Source: an uncultured Bacteroidota bacterium
Lineage (GTDB): Bacteria; Bacteroidota; Bacteroidia; Bacteroidales; P3
Direction of reading: 5' to 3'
Assembly (NCBI GenBank): GCA_902777005.1
Contig: CACYSB010000012.1
Location: forward strand, 62,001 to 126,000
Length of the DNA stretch: 64,000 nt
The position numbers and the translations under genes are program-made. The first letter of the stretch is position 1. Each line of letters starts with the position of its first letter. Below are positions 35,575 through 44,306 of this stretch, piece after piece. The notes beneath the pieces are model-generated. The model ran no database searches and was not told the DNA's origin. It saw only the letters and a list, made by a program, of their open reading frames with translations.

Positions 35575-36216
35575 TCAGAGCAGCTGCTTGAGGGCTGCCT
35601 CGACGGGGACATAGCCCTCGTAGGGCTCGAAGCGGCGCACCACATTGCCGTCGCGGTCGATGAGGAACTTGGTGAAGTTCCACTTGATGTCGGGTGTACG
35701 GTCGAAGAGGCTGTCCTGCGAGCGGAACATCTGGTCGAGACGGGCACCGATGGGGTTGGTGGTGTCGAAGCCCGCGAAGGGGGCCTTGGCTATGAGCCAT
35801 GCATAAAGGGGGCTTTGCTCCTCGTCGGCGCCATTGACGTCGATCTTAGCCATCTGCGGGAAGGTGATGTTGTAGTTGCCGGTGCAGAACTCATGTATCT
35901 CTTCGTTGGTGCCGGGGGCCTGCTGGCCGAACTGGTTGCATGGGAAGTCGAGAATCTCGAAGCCCTTGTCGCGGTAGAGGTCATAGAGCCTCTGAAGCTC
36001 CTCATACTGTGGCGTGAAGCCACAATGGGTGGCGGTGTTGACCACCAGCAGCACCTTGCCTTGATAGACGGACAGGTCTACAGTGTCGCCAGTACCGCCT
36101 AAGACGCTGAACTGATAGATGTTGTCGGTATCCTGCTCCACAGGAGCCTCCACCTTCTGCTTGCAGGCGCCGAAGAGCATCATGCAGGCGGCCGCAAATA
36201 ACAATACTTTCTTCAT
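35575..36216 (-). CDS. Glutathione peroxidase-family lipoprotein
   Basis: A thiol peroxidase of 213 residues with a lipoprotein signal (MKKVLLFAAACMMLFGAC; Cys18). The catalytic triad is visible: Cys65 in TATHCGFTPQY, Gln in FPCNQFGQQ, Trp in WNFTKFLIDRDG. The active site uses cysteine, not selenocysteine, so the reductant is probably thioredoxin-like rather than glutathione. It would act in the periplasm against peroxides. The promoter at 36246-36253 diverges from that of the neighbouring peptidase. Confidence 0.93.
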   Translation of the reverse strand: MKKVLLFAAACMMLFGACKQKVEAPVEQDTDNIYQFSVLGGTGDTVDLSVYQGKVLLVVNTATHCGFTPQYEELQRLYDLYRDKGFEILDFPCNQFGQQAPGTNEEIHEFCTGNYNITFPQMAKIDVNGADEEQSPLYAWLIAKAPFAGFDTTNPIGARLDQMFRSQDSLFDRTPDIKWNFTKFLIDRDGNVVRRFEPYEGYVPVEAALKQLL

Positions 36217-36245
36217 ATCGATATGTTATTAAGTGTTTTCGGATG

Positions 36246-36253
36246 CAAAAATA
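36246..36253 (-). promoter_or_regulatory. -7 box for the glutathione peroxidase gene
   Basis: Minus-strand TATTTTTG followed by GCA, 30 nt upstream of the ATG at 36216. Confidence 0.65.
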
Positions 36254-36285
36254 CACATATTTTCCAATATGTCGGAAATTATTTG

Positions 36286-36293
36286 TATCTTTG
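36286..36293 (+). promoter_or_regulatory. -7 box for the C1B peptidase gene
   Basis: TATCTTTG followed by CAC, 31 nt upstream of the ATG at 36324. Confidence 0.75.
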
Positions 36294-36323
36294 CACCGCA
36301 AAACATAGAAAAAACACTACATT

Positions 36324-37751
36324 ATGACAAAGAGATATTTTGCATTAGCGCTGTCCTCACTGCTGGTTTTCAGTGCCGCGACGGCTCAGAACAAGAAGAA
36401 AGCACAGCCTGAGTACAACGGGGGCATCACCACGGAGATGATGCAGCAGATGAAACAGGGATTCGGTGGCTCGGCTTCGGACAAGGCCCTCCGCAACGTG
36501 CTGGTGACAAACAGCCCTGCCAAGCTGGCTATGAACTATGAAAATGCCACCAAGTTCGACTCGCACTTCTCGAACCGCGTCATCAGCAAGGCCGTCACCG
36601 ATCAGAAGAGCAGCGGCCGCTGCTGGATGTTCACCGGCATGAACGTGCTGCGTAACCAAGCCATCCGCAAGCACAACCTGCCCGCCGACTTCCAGTTCTC
36701 GCAGGCCTACCTCTTCTTCTACGACCAGCTGGAGAAGAGCAACCTCTTCCTGCAGGCCATGATCGACACCTACCAAAAGCCTATCGACGACCAGGAGGTG
36801 CAGTGGCTCTTCAAGAACCCCATCGGTGACGGTGGCCAGTTCACCGGCGTAGCCAACCTCATCGACAAGTACGGCCTGGTGCCTGCCGACGTGATGCCCG
36901 AGACCTACAACACCAACAACACCTCGAGCATCAGCAACCTCATCGCCCTCAAGCTCCGCGAGGACGGCCTCGAGTTGCGCCGATTGGCTACCAATAAGTA
37001 TGCTCTTCCCGCCGATTTGCAGAAGGCAAAAACCAGAATGTTGACTGAAATCTATCGCATGCTGGCCCTCACCATGGGCGAGCCCCCGGCACAGTTCACC
37101 TGGCAGCAGAAGGACGCCAAAGGCGAGATTGTGGAGACCGCCACCTACACCCCCAAGGAGTTCTACGAGAAGTTTGCGAAGACCGACTTCTCCAAGTACT
37201 ACATGGTGATGAACGACCCCACCCGCGAGTATTACAAGGTGTATGAAATTCAGTACGACCGCCATGTCTACGACGGCCAGAACTGGCGCTACCTCAACCT
37301 ACCCATGGAGGACATCGCCCCCATGTGCATCGCCAGCATCAAGGACAGCACCATGATGTACTTCAGCTGCGATGTGGGTAAGTTCCTCAACCGCGACAAC
37401 GGCTTGATGGACATGAACAACTACGACTATGAGAGCCTGATGGGCACCACCTTCGGCATGGACAAGAAGCAGCGCGTGGCCACCTTCGCCAGTGGCTCGA
37501 GCCATGCCATGACCCTCTGCGCCGTCGACCTCGACAAGGACGGTAAGCCCATCAAATGGATGGTTGAGAACAGCTGGGGCCCCAACTACGGCTGGCAGGG
37601 CAACCTCATCATGACCAACGACTGGTTCAACGAGTACATGTTCCGCGTGGTGCTTGAGGAGAAATACATCCCCGCCAACATCCGCGCCATGATGGACCAG
37701 AAGCCCATCATGCTCCCCGCCTGGGACCCGATGTTCGCGCCGGAAGAATAG
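36324..37751 (+). CDS. pepC: Secreted aminopeptidase C / bleomycin hydrolase (C1B)
   Basis: A papain-fold cysteine peptidase of 475 residues with a signal peptide (MTKRYFALALSSLLVFSAAT). Active-site residues: Gln94 and Cys100 in DQKSSGRCWMFTGMN, His in SSHAMTLCAVD, Asn in VENSWGPNYG. The family cleaves N-terminal residues as a hexameric barrel, and the C-terminus usually reaches into the active site. The signal peptide places this one outside the cytoplasm, as for other Bacteroidota members. A paralogue lies at 39367. A 26-bp hairpin follows the stop. Confidence 0.92.
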   Translation: MTKRYFALALSSLLVFSAATAQNKKKAQPEYNGGITTEMMQQMKQGFGGSASDKALRNVLVTNSPAKLAMNYENATKFDSHFSNRVISKAVTDQKSSGRCWMFTGMNVLRNQAIRKHNLPADFQFSQAYLFFYDQLEKSNLFLQAMIDTYQKPIDDQEVQWLFKNPIGDGGQFTGVANLIDKYGLVPADVMPETYNTNNTSSISNLIALKLREDGLELRRLATNKYALPADLQKAKTRMLTEIYRMLALTMGEPPAQFTWQQKDAKGEIVETATYTPKEFYEKFAKTDFSKYYMVMNDPTREYYKVYEIQYDRHVYDGQNWRYLNLPMEDIAPMCIASIKDSTMMYFSCDVGKFLNRDNGLMDMNNYDYESLMGTTFGMDKKQRVATFASGSSHAMTLCAVDLDKDGKPIKWMVENSWGPNYGWQGNLIMTNDWFNEYMFRVVLEEKYIPANIRAMMDQKPIMLPAWDPMFAPEE

Positions 37752-37765
37752 CCTAATGTGCGGAG

Positions 37766-37829
37766 GCACTTTTATAAACAACCCCACACTACGCCTATTA
37801 GCTTAGTGTGGGGTTGTTTATAAAAGTGC
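37766..37829. terminator. Unusually long perfect hairpin between convergent genes
   Basis: A perfect 26-bp inverted repeat, 37766-37791 with 37804-37829, encloses a 12-nt loop. It lies between the C1B peptidase stop and the stop of the convergent lipoprotein gene. The stem is internally terminator-like (ACCCCAC/GTGGGGT with A/T-rich outer parts), so it can end transcripts from both sides. Confidence 0.85.
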
Positions 37830-37858
37830 TTCTAATACGAGCACATATCCACTATATT

Positions 37859-38938
37859 TTACATACCAGTAAACGCTATAACCGCTGCAATTCCAGCCAA
37901 AACACCTACAAATACAACTGCCGCCCATGGACTGCCTTGCGAAGCCGACATAACGTAAGCTTGATGTTCGTAGTCATACTCATAGTTCTTATATTTTTTC
38001 TCGTACAGTTTCTTTGCAGTCGAGACATCGTATGTGTTATAGAAAGAACTGGACATATCACAGATATTATCTTTGATCATTTTATCGTACAATGTACGCG
38101 AGGAAGCGACATAGTCCGGGCCTCTCATGTTCTCACAAAGCTCCTCCCTTTCTTTCATTACAATGACTTCTGGTTCAGCATAGTTCGTGACAGACGACAC
38201 ATAGAAATCGCCGTTCACTGTAATGGGATGTTTGCTTTCGCCGATTGTATATGTAATGACATCCGAGAAACGGTAAGGTGAATTGTCGGCCGAGAAGTCC
38301 ATTCTTGCGCTGGTGGACGGATAACGATGCAAGTCACACGACAGATAGGGTACTAGCGCTATATTGTGTGTTCTTATGTATTTTTTAGTGTGAGGTGGCA
38401 CAGCCACAATCTGTTTTTCCTTTGTGGTAATGGTTGATGATTCCATATTTGCCACAGTACTTCCTGTAGAGAGACTTGCCGAGCGGCCTGCCGCTTTAGT
38501 TGCTTTGGCCTTAACGGATCCGTTATGGACAAGACTCGGCACAATAGCACCAACAGTAATGGCCGCAGCAACAGATTCTCCATAAGTATATGAAACTGAC
38601 GAAGCATTGCCAACAGATTTGCTCTGGCTCCACTCTCTTGCTCCATATATATCGTAGGCAAAACCGTTTGAGACATAGAACGATTTTGCGAGGTCAATAT
38701 ATATTATTTCATCGGTCTTATTGTAGAAATAGAAATCTGCGGAACCACCGTTCGACCAAAAGTTATAATCAATGACACATTGCTCATTTTCGTAGCGCAG
38801 AGTGCCTCCTTCGTTCCTTATGTCGCCATCCTGCTTGACCGGTTTCGTTTCATATATTTGGCAAAATTGGTAACTGCTTTTACACGATGACAACAATACC
38901 GCCGCCACAGTAATAATAATGATATAATTCTTCTTCAT
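37859..38938 (-). CDS. Lipoprotein of unknown function with C-terminal hydrophobic segment
   Basis: The 359-residue product starts with a lipoprotein signal (MKKNYIIIITVAAVLLSSC; Cys19). A beta-rich region follows (CVIDYNFWSNGGSADFYFYN), then Ala/Ser-rich segments, and a final glycine-rich hydrophobic stretch (AAVVFVGVLAGIAAVIAFTG). I do not recognise the family. The gene is more AT-rich than its neighbours, suggesting transfer. It is preceded by about 300 nt holding an interrupted hairpin (39024-39144) behind a -7 box at 39252-39259. Confidence 0.75.
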   Translation of the reverse strand: MKKNYIIIITVAAVLLSSCKSSYQFCQIYETKPVKQDGDIRNEGGTLRYENEQCVIDYNFWSNGGSADFYFYNKTDEIIYIDLAKSFYVSNGFAYDIYGAREWSQSKSVGNASSVSYTYGESVAAAITVGAIVPSLVHNGSVKAKATKAAGRSASLSTGSTVANMESSTITTKEKQIVAVPPHTKKYIRTHNIALVPYLSCDLHRYPSTSARMDFSADNSPYRFSDVITYTIGESKHPITVNGDFYVSSVTNYAEPEVIVMKEREELCENMRGPDYVASSRTLYDKMIKDNICDMSSSFYNTYDVSTAKKLYEKKYKNYEYDYEHQAYVMSASQGSPWAAVVFVGVLAGIAAVIAFTGM

Positions 38939-39023
38939 AATTGTTTTTTTTTCTTGCCTACTCTATTATGCAGTTTTCGGCGACCCTGCTATATGAAATA
39001 AGGCGTAAAACTTTCACTTATTT

Positions 39024-39144
39024 CTTAATGTCGGTGTCTGGTAATACCTTTGGAATAAATAAGTGGGAAAGAATCACGCCCAAGCGTGAACTTCAGCATT
39101 CCCATTTCCATTCCAAATGCCAGTTTACCAGACTCTACATTAAG
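39024..39144 (-). other. Long interrupted hairpin, possible structured RNA or leader
   Basis: Successive paired blocks nest around an apical hairpin: 39024-39031 with 39137-39144, 39036-39044 with 39125-39133, 39049-39056 with 39110-39117, 39064-39069 with 39099-39104, and 39075-39079 with 39084-39088. The internal loops are unequal, which looks more like an RNA than a clean transposon palindrome. Its position behind the minus-strand promoter at 39252 puts it in the lipoprotein leader or in a separate small RNA. A 6S-like fold is one option; I cannot confirm it. Confidence 0.4.
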
Positions 39145-39251
39145 GGAAACAAGAGCGTCAGCTCATTTTATTAACTACGATATGCATTCTAAACTATGCG
39201 ATATACTTCATTGGCATTTGTATTCGTTGATATTCTGATTGAAATCGACTG

Positions 39252-39259
39252 CAAAAGTA
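39252..39259 (-). promoter_or_regulatory. -7 box toward the lipoprotein gene
   Basis: Minus-strand TACTTTTG followed by GCA. It implies a leader of about 305 nt that includes the hairpin at 39024-39144. Confidence 0.55.
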
Positions 39260-39312
39260 CGACATTTTTTCCGTACCGCCAAATTTATTTTCTCCATGTC
39301 CCAAAATATTCG

Positions 39313-39320
39313 TATTTTTG
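39313..39320 (+). promoter_or_regulatory. -7 box for the second C1 peptidase
   Basis: TATTTTTG followed by CAC, 47 nt upstream of the ATG at 39367. Confidence 0.7.
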
Positions 39321-39366
39321 CACCGCATTTCATGCGTAAAAACAATAATAAATTTACAATAAAACA

Positions 39367-40626
39367 ATGAAAAAAGCATTCCTATTCCTTGGCGCCATTG
39401 CCATCTGCGCCAGCTCTGTGTTCGCACAGGAAGAGAAGAAAGAGGATGAGGGCTACAAATTTGACACCGTCAAGATTATCCCCGTCACCTCAGTGAAAGA
39501 CCAGAACAACGCCGGTACCTGCTGGAGCTACAGCGGTATCGCTTTCCTCGAGGCCGAGTTGCTCCGCATGGGCAAGGGCGAATATGACCTCAGCGAGATG
39601 TACGTTGTCGAGAAGACCTACAACGACCGCGCCTATGCCGCCGTGCGTACCCACGGCGACGTCAGCTTCAGCCAGGGTGGTGCCTTCAACGATGTCATCT
39701 ACTGCCTGCGCAACTACGGTATGGTGCCCGATGCAGAGATGCCTGCCGGCGCCATGTACGGTGACACCCTCAGCAACCATACAGAGCTCAGCGCTCTCAC
39801 TGACGTTATGGTGGAAGCCATTGCCAAGGGTAAACTGAAGAAGCTCCAGATGAGCCCCGACGGCCAGCCCCTGTGGCAGAAAGCCATTGCCGCTGTCCAT
39901 GAGACCTACCTTGGTCCTATTCCCGAGAAGTTCAACTACAAGGGCGTACAGTATACCCCCAAGAGCTTTGGTGAGAGCCTCGGCCTCAACCCCGACGATT
40001 ACGTGAGCATCACCAGCTTCACCCACCACCCCTTCTACGAGCAGTTTGTCATCGAGATCCAGGACAACTGGCGCTGGGGCCTGAGCTGGAACCTGCCCCT
40101 CGACGAGATGATGGAGGTCTTCGATTACGCCATTGAGAACGGCTACACCATCGCATGGGGTGCCGACGTCAGTGAACAGGGCTTCCGCTATACCCGCAAG
40201 GGCTTCGCCGTGCTGCCCGCCACTGACGGCAAGGCTGCCGCCAAGGTTGGTAGCGACCAGGCCAAGTGGAGCGGCATGAGCGCCGCAGATATCGCCGACG
40301 AGGCTGCTAAGCACCCCACGCCGCAGCGCTGGGTGACACAGGAGGAGCGCCAGCAGGCTTATGACAACTGGGAGACCACCGATGACCACGGCATGCTGAT
40401 TTACGGCAGCGCCAAAGACCAGATGGGTAATGAATACTACATCGTCAAGAACAGTTGGGGTAAATACAACGGCGAGTTCGGCGGCAACTTCTTCTGCAGC
40501 AAGGCCTTCGTCCGCTACAAAACCATGAACATCGTGGTCCACAAGGATGCCATCCCCGCCCACATCAAGGCCAAACTCGGCATGACCGACAGCAAGGCTC
40601 CTGCCAAGAAAGGCAAAAAGAAATAA
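39367..40626 (+). CDS. Secreted C1-family cysteine peptidase
   Basis: A 419-residue papain-fold peptidase related to the one at 36324, with signal peptide MKKAFLFLGAIAICASSVFA. Catalytic residues: Gln46 and Cys52 in DQNNAGTCWSYSG, His in TTDDHGMLIYG, Asn in VKNSWGKYNGEFGG. The C-terminus is a lysine-rich tail (SKAPAKKGKKK). It belongs to the bleomycin-hydrolase-like group common in Bacteroidales. The radical SAM gene begins 3 nt after its stop, so they are probably co-transcribed despite unrelated functions. Confidence 0.92.
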   Translation: MKKAFLFLGAIAICASSVFAQEEKKEDEGYKFDTVKIIPVTSVKDQNNAGTCWSYSGIAFLEAELLRMGKGEYDLSEMYVVEKTYNDRAYAAVRTHGDVSFSQGGAFNDVIYCLRNYGMVPDAEMPAGAMYGDTLSNHTELSALTDVMVEAIAKGKLKKLQMSPDGQPLWQKAIAAVHETYLGPIPEKFNYKGVQYTPKSFGESLGLNPDDYVSITSFTHHPFYEQFVIEIQDNWRWGLSWNLPLDEMMEVFDYAIENGYTIAWGADVSEQGFRYTRKGFAVLPATDGKAAAKVGSDQAKWSGMSAADIADEAAKHPTPQRWVTQEERQQAYDNWETTDDHGMLIYGSAKDQMGNEYYIVKNSWGKYNGEFGGNFFCSKAFVRYKTMNIVVHKDAIPAHIKAKLGMTDSKAPAKKGKKK

Positions 40627-40629
40627 GTA

Positions 40630-42285
40630 GTGAGAATACTTCTCATCACCCCTCCGCTGACGCAGCTCAACACCCCCTACCCCGCAACAGCATACTTGAA
40701 AGGGTTCTATGCGGGACAAGGCAACGAAGTGCGCCAAGTGGACCTTGGGATAGAGGTGGTCGACAGAGTACTGTCGGCCACCTTTTTGTCTTCCATTGGT
40801 CTTTCTGAGCAAGCGCGGCTGATTGAACCCGTCAAGCGCTTCCTGCGAGGACAGGACGACACACTTGGGCCGCGCATCGCCAATCGCAGCCTTCTGCCCG
40901 AGGGCAAGCGCTTCGAACAACTGGACGAGGACAACCTTGAGTGGTCATTCGGCATCAGCGGCACTACAGACAAGGCCATGCATCTGGCGACCCTCTTCAT
41001 CGAGGACATCGCCGACTATATCCGCGAGAATGTCGACCCTCACTTCGACCTTGTACGCTACGCCGAATACCTCAGCAACGACGCCCCCACGTTTGACCCT
41101 CTTTACGACGAACTGCAGAATGAGCCTTCTGCCATTGACGCCATCATGCTGCAGCTCATGGAGGCCATAGTCAATGACTTTCATCCCGACAAGGTGTGCC
41201 TCACCGTGCCCTTCCCCGGCTGCCTCTACGGCGCCCTACGCTGCGGCCAATGGCTGAAAGCCAACACCCAGGCCACCATCGAGATAGGCGGCGGCTTCCC
41301 CAACACGGAATGGCGTCAGTTGAGCGACCGGCGCATCTATGAGTTCTGCCACGAGGTGAAGATTGACGGCTGCAAGGATGCCGACAGCTACTGCCCCGAC
41401 TTCAGCGACCTGCCGTTAGACAAGTACCTCTCGCTTACCGAGATAACTAACCCCATGCACCGCCTCTGGAGCCAAGGACGATGGAACAAGATGGTGATGG
41501 CCCACGGATGCTACTGGCACCGCTGCGCCTTCTGCGACACCTCGCTCGACTATATCGGCAACTATCGCGCCCCCAAGGCCTCCACCGTGGTAGACCACAT
41601 GGAGCACATCATGGAGCAGACACGACGCACAGGCTTCCACTTCGTCGACGAAGCACTGCCGCCAAAGCTCCTCAAAGAAGTCGCCGAGGAGATACTGCGG
41701 CGCGACATGGCCGTCAGTTTCTGGGGCAACATACGCTTCGAGAAGGCCTATACCGCCGAGCTTTGCGACCTGCTGGCCGAGGCCGGCATGGTGGCTGTGA
41801 GCGGTGGCCTCGAGGTGGCAAGCGACCGTCTGCTCAAACTGATAGACAAGGGTGTCACCATACACCAGACCGTCGAGGCCTGCCGCCACCTGCGCAACGC
41901 AGGCATCATGGTCCACACCTACCTCATGTACGGCTTCCCCACCGAGACGCTGCAGGAGAGCGTCGACGCCCTCGAGACCGTGCGGCGCATGTTCGACGAA
42001 GGCATCGTGCAGAGTGCTTTCTGGCACCGCTACGCCATGACATGCCACTCGCCAAGCGGCCTCAACCCCGAACGCTACGGCGCAAGCCGCACCACGCTGG
42101 AGCCGAACCCGTTCTGCAATAACGAAGTAGACTGGGAACCACAGTTCCCTTATGACATTGAGGCCGTCGGCGCAGCACTGCGTCTGGCCACCTACAACTA
42201 CATGAACGGCCTCGGCCTCGACCAGCCCGTACGCTCGTGGTTCCCCATCAAAGTACCCAAGCCCTCAACATCTATTCAATACTGA
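40630..42285 (+). CDS. B12-binding-domain radical SAM protein
   Basis: The 551-residue protein starts with GTG and opens with the strand of a B12-binding domain (RILLITPPLTQLNTPYPATA). A radical SAM core follows: MVMAHGCYWHRCAFCDTSLD, then later GGLEVASDRLLKLIDKGV and HTYLMYGFPTET. The cluster ligands Cys294, Cys299 and Cys302 form CX4CX2C, one residue longer than the classic CX3CX2C. The classic cobalamin-binding DxHxxG is not obvious, so B12 use is uncertain. Its 3' end overlaps the convergent TonB receptor gene by 14 nt. The reaction is unknown. Confidence 0.88.
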   Translation: MRILLITPPLTQLNTPYPATAYLKGFYAGQGNEVRQVDLGIEVVDRVLSATFLSSIGLSEQARLIEPVKRFLRGQDDTLGPRIANRSLLPEGKRFEQLDEDNLEWSFGISGTTDKAMHLATLFIEDIADYIRENVDPHFDLVRYAEYLSNDAPTFDPLYDELQNEPSAIDAIMLQLMEAIVNDFHPDKVCLTVPFPGCLYGALRCGQWLKANTQATIEIGGGFPNTEWRQLSDRRIYEFCHEVKIDGCKDADSYCPDFSDLPLDKYLSLTEITNPMHRLWSQGRWNKMVMAHGCYWHRCAFCDTSLDYIGNYRAPKASTVVDHMEHIMEQTRRTGFHFVDEALPPKLLKEVAEEILRRDMAVSFWGNIRFEKAYTAELCDLLAEAGMVAVSGGLEVASDRLLKLIDKGVTIHQTVEACRHLRNAGIMVHTYLMYGFPTETLQESVDALETVRRMFDEGIVQSAFWHRYAMTCHSPSGLNPERYGASRTTLEPNPFCNNEVDWEPQFPYDIEAVGAALRLATYNYMNGLGLDQPVRSWFPIKVPKPSTSIQY

Positions 42286-44287
42286 TACGCAAGCCCGCCA
42301 ACACGGTGGCGCCCGGCTGTGGCACACCGCCGTGGTCGCGGTAGTGGCGGTCGGTGAGGTTGTAGCCGCGCACATATACCGTCGCTCTGCGCCACATATA
42401 TTCCGCCCCGGCACCCACAAGCAGCACACCCCCGTATGCGCACACATTGCCGTCATTGTCGGTATAGCGACCTTCGCGGTAGCGGTAGGTGGCGTCGGCT
42501 TTCAGCACCAGACCTTTCACAGGCTCTACGGATACCAGCAGCGTGCCCTTATGGCGCAAATACTCCAGCGCCGACCCGCTGATCCACTCACCAGCATCTT
42601 GCATGACACGGCACCACGAGTAGGTAGCGTTCAGCGTCATCATGCCAACTCTCGCTGCAGCCGTAGCATCCACGCCTACAGCGTCCACCTGGGTGTGGTT
42701 CATCGAATACCACACCTCTTCGTCGGGCTTGCGCACCCAGTCGATGATGTCGCTGCCACTGCGGTAATAGGCCGTCAGCCCGGCCGACACAGCCTTGCCT
42801 CGCGCCACGACGCCTGCCTCGGCGTTGAGGCTGCTCTCGGCCCCGAGGTCGGCATTGGCACGCTGGTTGACACTCTGGTAGTACAAGTCGGTGAACGACG
42901 GCACCCTGAAGGTACGCGACAGCGATGCGCGCCACGTCATCCGCTCGATGCAGTAAGATGCGTCGGCAGCGAAGCCGTAGTTGAAGCCGAAGCGTGTGTT
43001 GTATAGTCCCAGCGCCACAGCCTGCGCATCCCAGCGGCCGGCCGCCAAGTGGTAGCCGCCGAACAACGACAGACCCGTGCGCGACGCAGCCTTGGTGTAT
43101 GGCGCCGCCAGCGTGCTGTCGGGCTCGCCGAGCACATTGCTCCTGATGCCTTCGCGGCGCACAGCCACGCCGCCGAGCAGCTCTCCTCTGCCCCACTGCA
43201 CTGTCGCACGGCTGCGCACACCCGCCGTCGAGCCTATATGGTGGTTGTGCCCTGTATACCAAGCCGGAACATCGTCTATACCGTCACGAAACAGCTCGAA
43301 GCGGTCGCCATGCAGACGCCCATAGAGCGCTGTTTCCAAGCGTGCCGTGCGCCATCGGTGCACGTTGAAAGCCGACGCCACCAGTGTGTGTGTGGCCTCG
43401 TACTGGTCGGGGTATGTGGTGCTGTAGAAGCCCGCACCGCCGAAACCTTTCATCTGGCCACCCACCTGCAGCTGCCAGTCGTCGCGCTCGGCGTGGCGGT
43501 GGGCCTGCAGGAAGAGGCTCCCATGCCGGTAGTCGGTATTGTGAATATATCCATCACTGCGGTGGTACGAGCCCGCCGCCGTCAGCGCCCATTGGCCGGC
43601 ACACCAGGTGGCCAGCAGCGCGGCATTGGCTGTGCCGTAGCTGCCGCCGCTGACCTCGGCCAGCAGCCGCTCGCGGTACTCCTCGCACACCACGATGTTC
43701 ACGCCGCCGCTGAAAGCCACCACGCCGCGAACCATCATCTGCGACGGCGTCAGCAGTTCCACGCGCTCCACCATCGACACGTCGACAGGCAGGTCCATGT
43801 TGTGGTGACCCGTCTGCGCATCGCTGATGTTGATGCCGTTGAGCATGACGACCATCTGGTCGAAGGTGCCTCCATGCACCGACAGGTCGGCCTGCACGTC
43901 GCCCACGCCGCGTGTGCGCACATCGACGGCAGGCAGCAGGGCAAGGATGTCGCCCACAGTACGGACAGAAGAATGTTGTAAATCCTCGGCGGTGAGCACC
44001 GCCGCAGGCTCGGGCGTGCCGAACAGACTGTCGGCAGCCAACACCTGCACCTCAGGCAGGGTTCGCGTCTCTCGCTCCTCGTCGGCCTGCGCCAAAGCGG
44101 TGCCATGCGCCAGCACAACGGCAACGGCGGCCACAGCCACCGACTTGCGCAGCTGACGGTCGGCAATATACGTGGCCACACGCCCTATCGTCACCTCGCG
44201 GTGCATCGAGTTGAAGGCGGCGTAGGCAGCACGGCAATAGCGCCGGAAGCGGAACGCGTTGTTTGTTTGTCTTTGTTTGTAGTACAT
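42272..44287 (-). CDS. TonB-dependent outer-membrane receptor, BtuB-like
   Basis: A 671-residue receptor. I start it at 44287 (MYYKQRQTN) because the following block YCRAAYAAFNSMHREVTIG resembles the N-terminal extension seen before the signal sequence in several Bacteroidales TonB receptors; the hydrophobic segment VAVAAVAVVLAHGTALAQ then acts as the export signal. The plug domain follows (LPEVQVLAADSLFG, LALLPAVDVRTRG, MVVMLNGINISDAQTG), then a beta barrel ending NLTDRHYRDHGGVPQPG. It lies 19 nt after queG, whose enzyme needs cobalamin, so a vitamin B12 or corrinoid substrate is a reasonable inference. Confidence 0.87.
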   Translation of the reverse strand: MYYKQRQTNNAFRFRRYCRAAYAAFNSMHREVTIGRVATYIADRQLRKSVAVAAVAVVLAHGTALAQADEERETRTLPEVQVLAADSLFGTPEPAAVLTAEDLQHSSVRTVGDILALLPAVDVRTRGVGDVQADLSVHGGTFDQMVVMLNGINISDAQTGHHNMDLPVDVSMVERVELLTPSQMMVRGVVAFSGGVNIVVCEEYRERLLAEVSGGSYGTANAALLATWCAGQWALTAAGSYHRSDGYIHNTDYRHGSLFLQAHRHAERDDWQLQVGGQMKGFGGAGFYSTTYPDQYEATHTLVASAFNVHRWRTARLETALYGRLHGDRFELFRDGIDDVPAWYTGHNHHIGSTAGVRSRATVQWGRGELLGGVAVRREGIRSNVLGEPDSTLAAPYTKAASRTGLSLFGGYHLAAGRWDAQAVALGLYNTRFGFNYGFAADASYCIERMTWRASLSRTFRVPSFTDLYYQSVNQRANADLGAESSLNAEAGVVARGKAVSAGLTAYYRSGSDIIDWVRKPDEEVWYSMNHTQVDAVGVDATAAARVGMMTLNATYSWCRVMQDAGEWISGSALEYLRHKGTLLVSVEPVKGLVLKADATYRYREGRYTDNDGNVCAYGGVLLVGAGAEYMWRRATVYVRGYNLTDRHYRDHGGVPQPGATVLAGLRISIE

Positions 44288-44306
44288 ATTGCTTTTAGTA
44301 AAAGAG

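Larger units (their letters stand above)
38939..39366. other. 428-bp divergent intergenic region with structured leader
   Basis: It contains minus- and plus-strand -7 boxes (39252-39259 and 39313-39320), a 121-nt interrupted palindrome (39024-39144), and a further 8-bp hairpin (38995-39002 with 39017-39024). No coding sequence is recognised. Confidence 0.6.

Noticed and set aside
35575..36216. Selenoprotein glutathione peroxidase
   Set aside because: The active-site codon is for cysteine (Cys65), not an in-frame TGA.
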